Shown piece after piece: positions 7,375 to 16,333 of a stretch of 24,565 nucleotides of DNA (positions are counted from its first letter, which is position 1; each line of letters begins with the position of its first letter). A program made the translations under genes and the position numbers. This stretch comes from Nitrospirales bacterium (GTDB lineage: Bacteria > Nitrospirota > Nitrospiria > Nitrospirales > UBA8639): NCBI GenBank assembly GCA_029261305.1, contig JAJDBO010000338.1, positions 1 to 24,565 on the forward strand, written 5' to 3'. The notes under the pieces were generated by a model. It saw nothing but the letters and a program-made list of their open reading frames with translations. It did no database searches and was not told where the DNA came from.

Positions 7375-7502
7375 TGGGGCTCCTTTAAAGTTAAAAATCA
7401 ATGAATTTGATCGAACGAGTTTATTGTACAAAGTTCGCGACGAGAATCCCAGTTTGAGAGAAATGAAAAATTTTTGAACAGGAGATTCTACGAAAAGAAA
7501 AG

Positions 7503-8678
7503 CTAGGGCGTGGTCCTTGTCGGGGGAGCAGTTGTTTGTCCGGGAATTGGGAAAGGTTCAGGTGTTCCAAAGGGTAAGGTTTCCACATAGAGCGAAGTCG
7601 AGGGAAAGGCAAAGGCGGTGCCATGGCCTTCGACAATTTCTTTGACTTGGTACCCTAGCCGCTCTTTGCAGGCGAGCCACTCACCCCAGACTGTGGTTTT
7701 GGTAAAACAGTACACCATGATGTCGATGCTGGATGCCCCGAAGGAATCTACAAAGACAAAGGTTTTGGTGAGTGCGGGATTGGTTTCAAAGTCGTCGCTT
7801 TCTTTGAGGTAGGCCAAGATGTCTTGAATGATACCTTGTAGCTGTTCTTTGGTTGTACGGTATTCGACGCCAATTTTCCAATATATACGTCGGTTGGTCA
7901 TACGGGAAAAATTAATGAGGGCTTCCCCGGCTAGCCGCGCATTAGGAATGGTGACCAGTGCCTTGTCGAACCGACGAATTTTGGTGGCGCGAAAACCGAT
8001 GTCTTCGACTAAACCGTCTACTTCGGTATTGCGAATCCAATTCCCTTTTTCAAACATGCGATCGAGGAAGATCGTCAGTCCCGCGAACAGATTGGCAATG
8101 AAGTCTTTGGCCCCAAGGGCCACCGCCATTCCAACTAACCCTAAACTTCCGAGCACGGCGGCCACATTAAATCCCCATTCTTGAAACACGGCGGCGATGC
8201 CAAGGGCGGCAACAATAAATTTTCCCAGCTTCACGAAGAAACCCTTCATCGTATCTCGCATACTCACGCTGCCCATCATTTCAATGCCACGATCCATGAG
8301 TGAGGACAAGGGGTCGATCGATCGGAATATGGCCCAGAACAACATCAGGGCAATGAGCGACCGAACCAATTTTTCAAAGATATCCCCCACATCCTCAGAA
8401 AGCGGTAATACCTGTCCGCCGACATAGAGCCCAACAATGACAAATCCTACCTCCAGGGGTTTCTCCATAGCCTCAAGAAGCTTGTCATCGATATCTGTTT
8501 TGGTTCGACGGGTAAGGGCTTGGAGCGAGGTGACTACGAAACGGAAAAACAATCTTCGAATGCCCAAGAACATCAGGACGATGAGGAGGGCTGTGACGAC
8601 ATCTCCCACACTGACCCCAAAGACGCCAGTGTCCCAGACTAAAGAAAATTCTTCTCCGAAGGCTGTAAGTGGATTCAC
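7503..8678 (-). CDS. MscS-family mechanosensitive ion channel
   Basis: A 391-residue inner-membrane protein. Hydrophobic segments lie at about 24-48, 76-92, 105-119, 150-166 and 172-206. The last is the pore helix region with the family pattern of small residues, AAVLGSLGLVGMAVALGAKDFIANLF (172-197), followed by the cytoplasmic beta domain: GNWIR, VEDIGFRATKIR and the TIPNARLAGEALINFSR block are classic MscS signatures. Such channels open on membrane tension and release solutes during osmotic downshock. It is larger than E. coli MscS (two extra N-terminal helices), like YnaI/YbdG-type channels, and ends in a Pro/Thr-rich tail. The start is a GTG with AAAGGA about 12 bases upstream. The SnoaL-like gene lies 128 bases downstream. 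Confidence 0.93.
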   Translation of the reverse strand: MNPLTAFGEEFSLVWDTGVFGVSVGDVVTALLIVLMFLGIRRLFFRFVVTSLQALTRRTKTDIDDKLLEAMEKPLEVGFVIVGLYVGGQVLPLSEDVGDIFEKLVRSLIALMLFWAIFRSIDPLSSLMDRGIEMMGSVSMRDTMKGFFVKLGKFIVAALGIAAVFQEWGFNVAAVLGSLGLVGMAVALGAKDFIANLFAGLTIFLDRMFEKGNWIRNTEVDGLVEDIGFRATKIRRFDKALVTIPNARLAGEALINFSRMTNRRIYWKIGVEYRTTKEQLQGIIQDILAYLKESDDFETNPALTKTFVFVDSFGASSIDIMVYCFTKTTVWGEWLACKERLGYQVKEIVEGHGTAFAFPSTSLYVETLPFGTPEPFPIPGQTTAPPTRTTP

Positions 8679-8864
8679 GAAGTCGTGTGGTCCTTTGGGT
8701 GATGAATAATAAAAGAAGCTGGGACAATCATGCAGCGTTCTCCCCTGTTAGATTACCTCTAATTGTATGCTAATTTTTCTTAAGTGCAATTCATTCTTTG
8801 TAGAGTCGGGCATGAACCTGGGAGTGAGAAACGTGTGGTTTGACGGATGCAGGTGGTCTTCAGA

Positions 8865-9215
8865 TTATTTTTTTGTCCATTGGCCTGAGGGGAGTTGAAT
8901 GTAGTTGCCTGGGCTTGTTTTCTTGATGGCGGTTTTGCCAGCAAGAACTTCGACGGCGGCTAAGGTGGTGCTATTCTTTTTGGCAATGTCCTGATATCGT
9001 TGCTGGCGTTGTTGATTCACCGATTGAATCAGTGCGTTCACTTCTGGAGAGGATTGTCCCTCGACCGCTGCGAGATAGCCATTCGGTTGTTCGCCGACCA
9101 GGCCTATAGCTTTGGCCTCATCGAGTGATAATGCCCAGGCGCTGGTGTTAGCCAGGATGATTGTGCACAGGACGAAAAAAACTAGGCTGATCCCTCGTTG
9201 GGCTCTTGAACGCAT
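8865..9215 (-). CDS. ydbL: YdbL family (DUF1318) periplasmic protein
   Basis: A 116-residue product when started at the ATG at 9215, with GGAG about 9 bases upstream; a more distant in-frame start overlaps ynbE and would bury the signal peptide. The signal peptide ends at SAWA (residue 29). The mature domain shows the family hallmarks LSLDEAKAIGLVGEQPNGYLAAV, a helix VNALIQSVNQQRQQRYQDIAKKN, and a tail GNYIQLPSGQW. In enterobacteria YdbL acts with YdbH and YnbE; published work describes it as limiting YnbE assembly, which YnbE needs for bridge formation. Here it is the last gene of the same three-gene order, 25 bases after ynbE. Confidence 0.9.
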   Translation of the reverse strand: MRSRAQRGISLVFFVLCTIILANTSAWALSLDEAKAIGLVGEQPNGYLAAVEGQSSPEVNALIQSVNQQRQQRYQDIAKKNSTTLAAVEVLAGKTAIKKTSPGNYIQLPSGQWTKK

Positions 9216-9240
9216 CGCCTTTGCTCCATTAAAAAGATGA

Positions 9241-9441
9241 TTAGAACAACTGATTCTCTTCAGAGAAGACATCCTCTAAGTCCTTTTCCACCTTCACTCG
9301 GATTTCGTGATCGATTTTCACGTTCAAGTTAATCGTAATGGGTTTTTCCGAAGGGGCAACTTCTACCCGTGGCGTACAGCTTAAGAGCAGGAGGCCAGTA
9401 AGGAGCAGTCCAATTCCCATGCGTAGTATTTTGATTTTCAT
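9241..9441 (-). CDS. ynbE: YnbE family outer-membrane lipoprotein
   Basis: A 66-residue lipoprotein. A short basic start (MKIKILR) and hydrophobic run lead to the lipobox LLSC with C22 as the lipidated residue. The mature part contains the family segment INLNVKIDHEIRVKVEKDLEDVF, predicted to form beta strands. In E. coli YnbE sits in the outer membrane and stacks onto the C-terminal end of YdbH, completing a bridge for phospholipid transport across the periplasm. The gene lies between ydbH and ydbL exactly as in enterobacteria. No good ribosome site is visible, so translation may depend on ydbH. Confidence 0.92.
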   Translation of the reverse strand: MKIKILRMGIGLLLTGLLLLSCTPRVEVAPSEKPITINLNVKIDHEIRVKVEKDLEDVFSEENQLF

Positions 9442-9495
9442 GAGTAAGTGGTCTGCGGACTCTGAGTGGAGCTCAACGTAAGGTTACGGCCTCTG

Positions 9496-12354
9496 TTAAA
9501 ATAATGGTCCTTGAAAGAGTCGTTCAATCTTGTCTTCGATGCCTTTAATCACGCGTAAGGTTTTGAGTAGCGTGGGAATATTTTCTTCAACATTTAAATT
9601 GAAGTGAATTGGACGGCCTTCTTTGATGTCCGGATTTTCCCCTTCAAGCTTCGTGGCCAGGGTCAATGTGCCATCAGCATCATAATTGACCTCAGCCTTG
9701 AGGACATCATAATGGAAATTCCTCAAAGACTGCAAAACAATGTCCATTTGCGGGTTGGCTTTCCTTAGGGTTTGGGCCGTACCTTCCTCGGGTTCAAAGT
9801 GAATGACACCACCAGGTGGGCGGGCTTCCATGCGTCCATCATGTATTTCAACGGACGTGGGATTGAGGGTGATGGGTACCACGCCATCAAGAGTACCTGA
9901 GCCTTGGAGACCTTTTTGCTGCTCAAGCTGCAAGAGTTGATCGAGTTTGAGCCCATCGAATTTGACCGTAAACAGCGATGGTAGCCGGTCCATATCAACA
10001 TAGATGCTGGCGCTGGAAACTTGACCGCCCAGGAGGTTTGTTGAAAATTTCTCAATATCGACAATGGGTAGGGTATCACCTTTTCCGAGGCGAAGGTTCA
10101 CGTCGAAGGTCGTATTGGTTACTTCAATCCCAGTATTCATCCTGCCTATCGTGACGGTTGCTGGAGAGAGCGTGGCAAAATTATCGATGTCGTTGGCCGT
10201 GATCGTCATGGTGGTGTTCACGTCATTGATTAAGATGTTTTCATAGTACCCGCCGATGTGTGTGAGGGCGACCGTCACGTCACCTCGTGCCAGGGTCATG
10301 GTTGGGGACTCACTTGATGGGGTCGCCTTCCACGCGCAGTCCACTGAAATCCCAAGGTGGCCTGACGTAATATCAAACGGATGGTCCCAGGGTTGAATCA
10401 ACCGGCTGAGGGTAATCGTTGATGGAGAAAAAATTTCGTGGCTGAGTGTGGCCTGAAGCATACCTTGGCTGGTTTGGAATTGATGTTTAAGGCGTCCCTT
10501 CGCTCGGAGGGTTTTGTCCGTTGTTTCAGCCACAATTCCCGCTTGAAGTGTATTGTGATTCGCATCAAAGCCAATGGCGAGATTCAAGGAAGGCGGGTTG
10601 AAGTCTTTCAGTGTCGTACTCACACCAAGAAGTTTGACTGTACCCTTACTGTTCCACGAGTGTTCTTCACCAGTAGTTTCTTTCAGGTCTAAGGCAATCT
10701 TTGAAATCGAGATGATTCGATCGCGCCAGTGCACAGTGGGCAGCTGGATTTGTGCGGTGGTGGATTCCACCTTCCACTGTTTCAAAGGCAAATCATAAGT
10801 CAGAGGTACAGGTTGATCGAACAGTAACGCAAATTGATCGGCGTTGCCTTGATCTGTCCGGATGACACCGGTTTTTACTGAGGACTCTTTGGCTAAGGTG
10901 ATTTCGGCGATCTGATTTTCTAAACCTACCTGTCCCTTGAGATCCCAGTTGATATCGTGTGCCTCTGACGTCCCATGTTTGAGCTGGGGCAGCGAACCCC
11001 AGAGGGAAAATGTGGCATTGGCTTGGGTAGCTAGGGGGTTCAATAATTGACCAGCGGCATTCGAGAGAACCACATCCATGCCAACAGGCGACCCTTCTTC
11101 TCCATAGCGAACATGCACAGAGCCGTCGATATTCCACTGCGAGTCTTCTTCAAAGGAGATTTGGCTGCGCACGGTCTCGTCCAATTGAATATGGACGAGT
11201 TCTCTTTCAGGAAGGTTGGGAAATGGAAGCTGGCCTTTAAACGGAAATTCGAGAGGGTGAAGGTTGGCCTTGATTGACGTGGTTGGCGCGAGGGTCAGTT
11301 GTATTTCGGAGGCATTGGCGTCCAGGGTTCCAGAGAGATTGATGGCAATATTATCGCTGACCTTTCCCCAAGCTGGTAATTCGACCTGAGCCTGGATCGC
11401 AGCATGAAGCTTCGAGGATGGGTCCTGCCTCATCCCTTGTAATGAATTCATATGTTTCGAAGACCCGTTCCATTGAAATTCCACCATTCCATTGACGCGC
11501 CCAAGGTCCGGTCCAAGCGGCATTAATAAAGCCAAAAAAGGTGTGGCGCGTTTTAAATTCGCCGTCATCATCCCTTCCCATTGAATGCCGGAATTTTTGG
11601 AAACGGTCATGGTGGACTCCAGATCTATCAGTGGATTGGCTCGGTGTTGTTGTGAACCCAATACGACCTTCATCTTGCCCCGTGGATTGATGTTGACTTT
11701 CAAGGTGTACGCCTGGCCTTGGATTCCTTGAAATGTGACGGTACCCTTGAGCGTGCCCTCTGTGTTTTTCAGTTGGCTAGATATCGTCACGCGTTTAAGA
11801 GGGCCAGTGGCATGTTCGCGGAAGATCGTTGCGTTGGTGAGGGAGAACAGCCCGAACGGAAGAGCTGGGAGTGGTTTCGAAAATAATGCCAAAGGTGCGG
11901 CTACGGTATTTTCTGAAGACTTTGTGACACTAGGTTGGGCTTCCTGAATGGGCACTCCGGTCATATCAAGGTGTAATTCTTCTATTCGGATTTCTTTCAT
12001 GAACCCCGTCAGCAATTGAGGCAGGTCATAGTTCAGGGTGAGATCACGAATCGTCAGGGATGCTGTTTCCGATCCCATTTCTTTTTGAAATGAAATCGAA
12101 GGAATGAGGGTTTGTTGTAGACCTGGGTATTCTAACTCGACATTGACATTCTTGAGCCCAAAGGCTTCAAATTGTCGTTCGACAAAAAAGGAGGTGATTT
12201 TGGGTAAGGTAAGAAAGATCGCCAAATTAAAGGATACGGCGATTGTTAGCCACCACATCACCTTGCGCCACAATGATTTTGAGGATTTGCTCACAAGATT
12301 GAGAAAAAAGATACAGTGCGAGGTTGGGTATTGAACATTGAGATGGGATACCAA
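9496..12354 (-). CDS. ydbH: YdbH-like AsmA/TamB-type intermembrane bridge protein
   Basis: A 952-residue protein with one N-terminal membrane helix (about residues 33-52, WWLTIAVSFNLAIFLTLP) followed by a very long beta-rich periplasmic region, the shape of AsmA-like phospholipid-transfer proteins. The C-terminal third carries the YdbH-type domain: GGQVSSASIYVD, LDQLLQLEQQKGLQGSGTLDG, VEIHDGRMEARPPGG and the ending LRVIKGIEDKIERLFQGP. TamB, YhdP and YdbH are redundant carriers of phospholipids to the outer membrane in E. coli. The frame begins with TTG at 12354; the GTG at 12294 or the ATG at 12258 next to the membrane helix are equally plausible starts and no strong ribosome site decides. 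It heads the operon with ynbE 54 bases downstream. Confidence 0.9.
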   Translation of the reverse strand: MVSHLNVQYPTSHCIFFLNLVSKSSKSLWRKVMWWLTIAVSFNLAIFLTLPKITSFFVERQFEAFGLKNVNVELEYPGLQQTLIPSISFQKEMGSETASLTIRDLTLNYDLPQLLTGFMKEIRIEELHLDMTGVPIQEAQPSVTKSSENTVAAPLALFSKPLPALPFGLFSLTNATIFREHATGPLKRVTISSQLKNTEGTLKGTVTFQGIQGQAYTLKVNINPRGKMKVVLGSQQHRANPLIDLESTMTVSKNSGIQWEGMMTANLKRATPFLALLMPLGPDLGRVNGMVEFQWNGSSKHMNSLQGMRQDPSSKLHAAIQAQVELPAWGKVSDNIAINLSGTLDANASEIQLTLAPTTSIKANLHPLEFPFKGQLPFPNLPERELVHIQLDETVRSQISFEEDSQWNIDGSVHVRYGEEGSPVGMDVVLSNAAGQLLNPLATQANATFSLWGSLPQLKHGTSEAHDINWDLKGQVGLENQIAEITLAKESSVKTGVIRTDQGNADQFALLFDQPVPLTYDLPLKQWKVESTTAQIQLPTVHWRDRIISISKIALDLKETTGEEHSWNSKGTVKLLGVSTTLKDFNPPSLNLAIGFDANHNTLQAGIVAETTDKTLRAKGRLKHQFQTSQGMLQATLSHEIFSPSTITLSRLIQPWDHPFDITSGHLGISVDCAWKATPSSESPTMTLARGDVTVALTHIGGYYENILINDVNTTMTITANDIDNFATLSPATVTIGRMNTGIEVTNTTFDVNLRLGKGDTLPIVDIEKFSTNLLGGQVSSASIYVDMDRLPSLFTVKFDGLKLDQLLQLEQQKGLQGSGTLDGVVPITLNPTSVEIHDGRMEARPPGGVIHFEPEEGTAQTLRKANPQMDIVLQSLRNFHYDVLKAEVNYDADGTLTLATKLEGENPDIKEGRPIHFNLNVEENIPTLLKTLRVIKGIEDKIERLFQGPLF

Positions 12355-12423
12355 TTATCTCGGACGTTTGGGCCGACTCGTTGAACTGGCAGTAACCTTG
12401 CTGCGACTCCAAAGGAGAGTTCC

Positions 12424-13143
12424 ATGCCAGCCATTAGAAATGCCTGCTCTGACCTGGACTCCTTGGACTGGACATCCCTCCAGCACTCGCTCCTCACCAG
12501 GGGGTATGCGCATGTGCCTGGTCTTGTCATGCTTTCAGCCTGTCGGTCCCTTATCAAACTATACCATCAGGACGTTATTTTCGATCGCGGATTGATATGG
12601 CACGTTATCATTTTGGCCAGGGCGCATATTCCAATTTTGCAGATCCGTTACCGTCGGTGGTGGCTCACCTTCGGACATATTTATATACTCACCTCGCTCC
12701 GATTGCGAATCACATGATGGAAAGGATGAATCGGCCACAACGTTATCCTGCCACACATGTTGCGTTTAGAAAAGAATGTCAACAACAGGGGCAGACTCAG
12801 CCGACACCTTTGCTGCTTTGTTACGAAGAGGGAGGATTTAATTGTTTGCATCGCGACATCTATGGGCCGACGTTGTTTCCCTTGCAAGCGATGGTGATGT
12901 TGAGTCAACCAGGCAAGGATTTCGAAGGGGGGCGAATTTCTTCTTGTCGAAAATCGGCCGAGGCAACATGCGCGTGGAATGGTGCTCAATCCAGGACGCG
13001 GCGATCTCATGATATTTCCAGTCTCCGACCGTCCTGTTCAAGGCAAACGCGGTATACTTCGTGCGTCCATGCGCCATGGGGTGAGCCCTAGTACCTCAGG
13101 CCAACGTTGGGCCTTGGGAATTATCTTTCACGATGCCAAATAA
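12424..13143 (+). pseudogene. 2-oxoglutarate/Fe(II) oxygenase with two frameshifts
   Basis: A good AAGGAGAG site and ATG at 12424 start a frame reading ...LDWTSLQHSLLTRGYAHVPGL...LIKLYHQD. At about 12573 the family sequence jumps to another frame, continuing RYFRSRIDMARYHFG, PTPLLLCYEEG and HRDIYG; this fits loss of one base. At the six-G run 12927-12932 it jumps again, continuing GGEFLLVENRPR, the segment GDLMIFPVSDRPVQGKRG and LRASMRHGVS, ending LGIIFHDAK and TAA at 13143; this fits one extra G. Repaired, it is 239 residues, normal for this proline-hydroxylase-like family, with the iron-binding H-x-D (HRD), the distal histidine in RHGVS and the 2-oxoglutarate arginine all intact. As written it cannot make the enzyme. 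Absence of other decay suggests a recent event or sequencing error. Confidence 0.85.
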
Positions 13144-13195
13144 GTCTGTATTCTTTGGGCGGCCTTAATTTTAAGCTCAATTGGAGGTTAGTACG

Positions 13196-13894
13196 GTGAC
13201 TCATAAACATACAATGGTTTTCTTGATCGTCATGATGCTGATGATGGGTGGTTGTTTCACAAGCCAACCGGTGAGAGATGTCACTCCTTCTGGGTTTTTG
13301 GAGGATTATTCACAATTTCAACCAGGCGAACGTGGTGAGGCTGCGCTGATCTATCGCAATCCTAACGCCAACCTTGGGAGCTATGATAAATTCATGATCG
13401 ACAACGTGGCCATTTGGTATAGCGAAGAAGAGTCTTTGCGAGATCTTCCTGAGGAAGAGCTGAAACAATTGTCCCTTCTCCTAAAGGTGCGGGTAATCGA
13501 AGCCTTAAAAAACGAAGGCCTTACTCGTGTGAAAGAGCCAGGTCCTGGAGTCATGCGCATTCGAGCTGCCATCACTGACGCGAAAAAATCAAAGCCAATC
13601 TTGGATGCCGCCACGACAGTCATTCCTCAAGCACGGATTGTTTCTTCAGCAAGACGTTTGGCTTTCGGAACTCATTCGTTTGTGGGGAGAGCTGGTATTG
13701 AAGGCGAAGTCCTGGACAGTCAGACGGGAGAACGGCTTGGTGCGATAGTCGATCGTCGTGCTGGAGGAAAAACCCTTGAAGGGTCTTTCAACTCTTGGGA
13801 TGACGTGGAGCAGTCATTCAAGTTTTGGGCGGATCGTTTTGGTTATCGATTGTGTATGGCCAAGGGGAAGAAGTATTGTGTGCCGCCGGAATAA
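13196..13894 (+). CDS. DUF3313 family lipoprotein
   Basis: A 232-residue lipoprotein started at the GTG at 13196, eight bases after GGAGG at 13183-13187. The hydrophobic MVFLIVMMLMM leads to lipobox MGGC with C20 lipidated. The mature part matches DUF3313: an early SGFLEDYSQ, then YRNPNANLGSYDKFMIDNV, an elongated helix around LPEEELKQLSLLLKVRVIEALKNEG, a strand with MRIRAAITDAKKSKPILD, then GRAGIEGEVLDSQTGERLGAIVDRRAGG and a final FKFWADRFGYRL. The family's role is unknown; an outer-membrane or periplasmic lipoprotein is the safe statement. It may use its own promoter in the 52 bases after the broken oxygenase. Confidence 0.88.
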   Translation: MTHKHTMVFLIVMMLMMGGCFTSQPVRDVTPSGFLEDYSQFQPGERGEAALIYRNPNANLGSYDKFMIDNVAIWYSEEESLRDLPEEELKQLSLLLKVRVIEALKNEGLTRVKEPGPGVMRIRAAITDAKKSKPILDAATTVIPQARIVSSARRLAFGTHSFVGRAGIEGEVLDSQTGERLGAIVDRRAGGKTLEGSFNSWDDVEQSFKFWADRFGYRLCMAKGKKYCVPPE

Positions 13895-13909
13895 AGAAAG
13901 GATGCAGAT

Positions 13910-14779
13910 TTAGGCAACGAATTGAGGTGGGAGCCACACAACTTCTTCTATTTCTTCCCACCTTGGTTCTTTTGGTAAGGCAAACTCGTATGGAGGGGCA
14001 GTAGTTTCATCGGTGACTGCTACTCGAAGTTGTTCAGCACTTATCCCGGTTGCCTTCTCGAGATTGACTCCCCTAAGATCGGTATCCACCACGATGGCAT
14101 GCTCAAAGTTTGTTTTGGCAACATCCGCCGAGATTAACGTGGCTTGAAAAAAACTCGCATAGGCAAGATTGGCTCGAGCAAGGTTTGTTCCTCGTAACAC
14201 GGATCTTGAGAGATTGGCTTTTTGAAGATTCGTGCAACGGAAATTGGCTCCCTCTAGATGTGCTCGTTCTAAACTCGCCTTCCAAAGGTCTGCACAGGCA
14301 AAATTCGCTTCAGTCAGAATCGCTTCCCCCAACAGAGCAAAGCTGAGGTCCGCGGCATTGAGGCTCGCGTTTGTTAAATTGGCTTTGGCTAATGTCGAGT
14401 TGGCCATTTTGGCGCCGACGAAGGTCGCATCTTGTAAATTTGCATTGGCTAATTGTCCTAGCCAGAGTTGTGCTTCATTGAAATTGGCGTTTCTGAGGTT
14501 GGCTCTCACTAATAGCGCTTGATCCAAATTGATGGCTCGACACTGTGCTTCTGAAAGGTTCACGCCGTTGAGATTGGCTTGTGCTAAGTTTGCATGACTT
14601 AAATCTGCCCCCTGAAGGTCAGCGTCAATCAGTGATGCTTCATGAAGGTCGACGCCAACGAGTCTTATCCCGCGCAAGGAAGCCTGACTCAGATCGACTT
14701 GGATGTTGGGATGGTCGCCGCGCCAAGCGTTCCATGTCGAAGCACCCAGTTTAAGAATGGTGAGATGTTCGATATTCAC
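13910..14779 (-). CDS. Pentapeptide-repeat protein
   Basis: The product is a long run of A(D/N)Lxx-type repeats (for example ADLSHANLAQANLNGVNL) that would fold as a right-handed quadrilateral beta helix; the repeats run from about residue 28 to 250 of 289 and end in a non-repeat tail. The start is placed at GTG 14779, giving NIEHLTILKLGASTWNAWR at the front, the usual cap of this type. The frame stays open to a TTG at 14926, which would add 49 residues; neither start has a good ribosome site. Some relatives mimic DNA and inhibit gyrase, but most have no known role. The gene is convergent with the DUF3313 lipoprotein, stops only 16 bases apart, with no terminator hairpin between. Confidence 0.85.
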   Translation of the reverse strand: MNIEHLTILKLGASTWNAWRGDHPNIQVDLSQASLRGIRLVGVDLHEASLIDADLQGADLSHANLAQANLNGVNLSEAQCRAINLDQALLVRANLRNANFNEAQLWLGQLANANLQDATFVGAKMANSTLAKANLTNASLNAADLSFALLGEAILTEANFACADLWKASLERAHLEGANFRCTNLQKANLSRSVLRGTNLARANLAYASFFQATLISADVAKTNFEHAIVVDTDLRGVNLEKATGISAEQLRVAVTDETTAPPYEFALPKEPRWEEIEEVVWLPPQFVA

Positions 14780-15029
14780 AATGATTAATTGTCCGTGGAT
14801 AATGTGGTTGTCCTGCCCGATGATTTCTACTTTCGGAAGGTTCGCACGGATCTTGCTCAGAATCTCTATGCAGAATGGTAGCCTTTTGGGAATAAGGCAG
14901 ATCCCTGAGAAATCGAATTCATCCAACTATTGGGTTGAGTTGAAAATAGTGACCAAAAGAGAAGAAGCCTTACAGGGTAAGGCAAAATAGAATCAAGGTG
15001 ATATGAGTAGGGGGATGGGGATGCCGGGT

Positions 15030-16130
15030 TTACTGCGGTATGGTGAAGTGGATCACCGTTCCTTCATTTTCTTGGGACTCAGCCCAGATGCGCCCTCCAT
15101 GAAGATCCACTGCACGTTTGCAAATGGCCATTCCAAGTCCCGATGCCGCTCGATGTTTGTCAGATTCTTGCTCAGAAAATGAGGTGAATAGGATATTTAA
15201 TTGTTCCATTGTGATGCCTTGACCATTATCCCGGATGGAACATTGCCAATTGACTCCGGATGGTTTTGCAGAAATGTGTACCTGGAGGGGCTCAACATTT
15301 TGGAATTGTAAGGCATTGTGAATAAGATGTCTGAAAGTTTGGCGAAGGGGGTCTGGGTACCCTTGAATGTTTGGGAGAGAAGCAATATCCACGGTGGCAC
15401 CATTTTGCAGAATTTGATCTCCCAAACCCTGAACTATGTGAGTAACCAGGGAGTTGAGTTCAACGGATTCCTTTGTAAACGATGTTACTTTGCTCATATT
15501 CATATAGTCGATAAGATTTTGTACTAAAGATATCGTAGTTTGTGCAGCGTGCTGGGTTTTCATTAAAGGGTGGCTTGAGGTTGTTCCCACCTCTTGGCTC
15601 TCCGTCGATAGATACGTGCAGATCGAGCTGTGTATTGATTCACATGTTTGGATTACATCTATAGCCAGCACCGAGGTAAGCTGTTGAAGCTCCTTGTGGG
15701 ATCGTTCCAAGATCTCATGATGTGTTTCGACTTCCCGCAAATTTTCGGCTCGGGTGATGGCCCTCTGAATAGAATGTTGGAGAAGCAGGGGTTCTAAGTT
15801 TTCTTTGGGAAAATAATCTTGCGCTCCACATTTCATGGCTTGAACGGCGAGTGCCTCATTTCCCTGGCCCGTGAGCAATACGACGGGAGGAGCCCACACC
15901 CCCTTAGCCTTCAAGAGACTTTTCAGAAATTGGATGCCTTCAAAATCCGGAAGATTAAAATCTAATAGGATGCAATCGGGAGTGGAGGATTCCAAAGTCT
16001 CCCATCCATCAACGCCTGTCTCAGCTTCCACGATCTGAAAGGCATGAGGATTATCCTTGAGAAGATGGCGGCGAATAGTGGCACGGTCTTCTCGAGAATC
16101 ATCCACGACTAGAATCTTTGATGGTGACAT
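15030..16130 (-). CDS. Receiver-HATPase protein lacking the kinase histidine
   Basis: AAGGAG seven bases before the ATG at 16130 sets the start, giving 366 residues. Residues 4-122 are a receiver with acidic pair D10-D11, phospho-acceptor D57, T87 and K109. A helical segment follows that aligns with the dimerisation helix of the two kinases upstream: their [16 protein letters not shown] corresponds to TSVLAIDVIQTCESIH, so the phospho-accepting histidine is I157. Residues about 225-366 are a HATPase domain with N-box N272, RDNGQGI (300-306), a GLGMAICKR lid and the closing GGRIW. The protein should accept phosphate on D57 and perhaps bind ATP, but cannot use the standard histidine. It is either a signalling sink/regulator or an unusual kinase. 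It is the last of the receiver genes in the cluster. Confidence 0.85.
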   Translation of the reverse strand: MSPSKILVVDDSREDRATIRRHLLKDNPHAFQIVEAETGVDGWETLESSTPDCILLDFNLPDFEGIQFLKSLLKAKGVWAPPVVLLTGQGNEALAVQAMKCGAQDYFPKENLEPLLLQHSIQRAITRAENLREVETHHEILERSHKELQQLTSVLAIDVIQTCESIHSSICTYLSTESQEVGTTSSHPLMKTQHAAQTTISLVQNLIDYMNMSKVTSFTKESVELNSLVTHIVQGLGDQILQNGATVDIASLPNIQGYPDPLRQTFRHLIHNALQFQNVEPLQVHISAKPSGVNWQCSIRDNGQGITMEQLNILFTSFSEQESDKHRAASGLGMAICKRAVDLHGGRIWAESQENEGTVIHFTIPQ

Positions 16131-16333
16131 CAATCACTCCTTACTAAATCTTTAACTCAACACTTATCAGTTGATAGGTATTGGAAACATGGGTACAAGG
16201 CCTAGGCTATGGAGAGCAAGTGATGGAGGGCGCTTGATATTTCCGGCCAACGAGGACTATTCGGTTACATTTGAGGAAACTTGAGGTGTCCGTGAGCGTG
16301 GATCTGCTCTCACAATTAATACCTGGTGAGACG

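Noticed and set aside
12597..13091. Stand-alone 164-residue oxygenase gene
   Set aside because: It is the middle frame of a longer broken gene; the family sequence continues in other frames on both sides.
14110..14522. Plus-strand frames opposite the pentapeptide-repeat gene
   Set aside because: They are antisense images of the repeats; the repeated pattern makes long open frames on the other strand.
16165..16176. Operator-like palindrome TATCAGTTGATA before the receiver-HATPase gene
   Set aside because: Twelve bases only, AT-rich and single, expected by chance.
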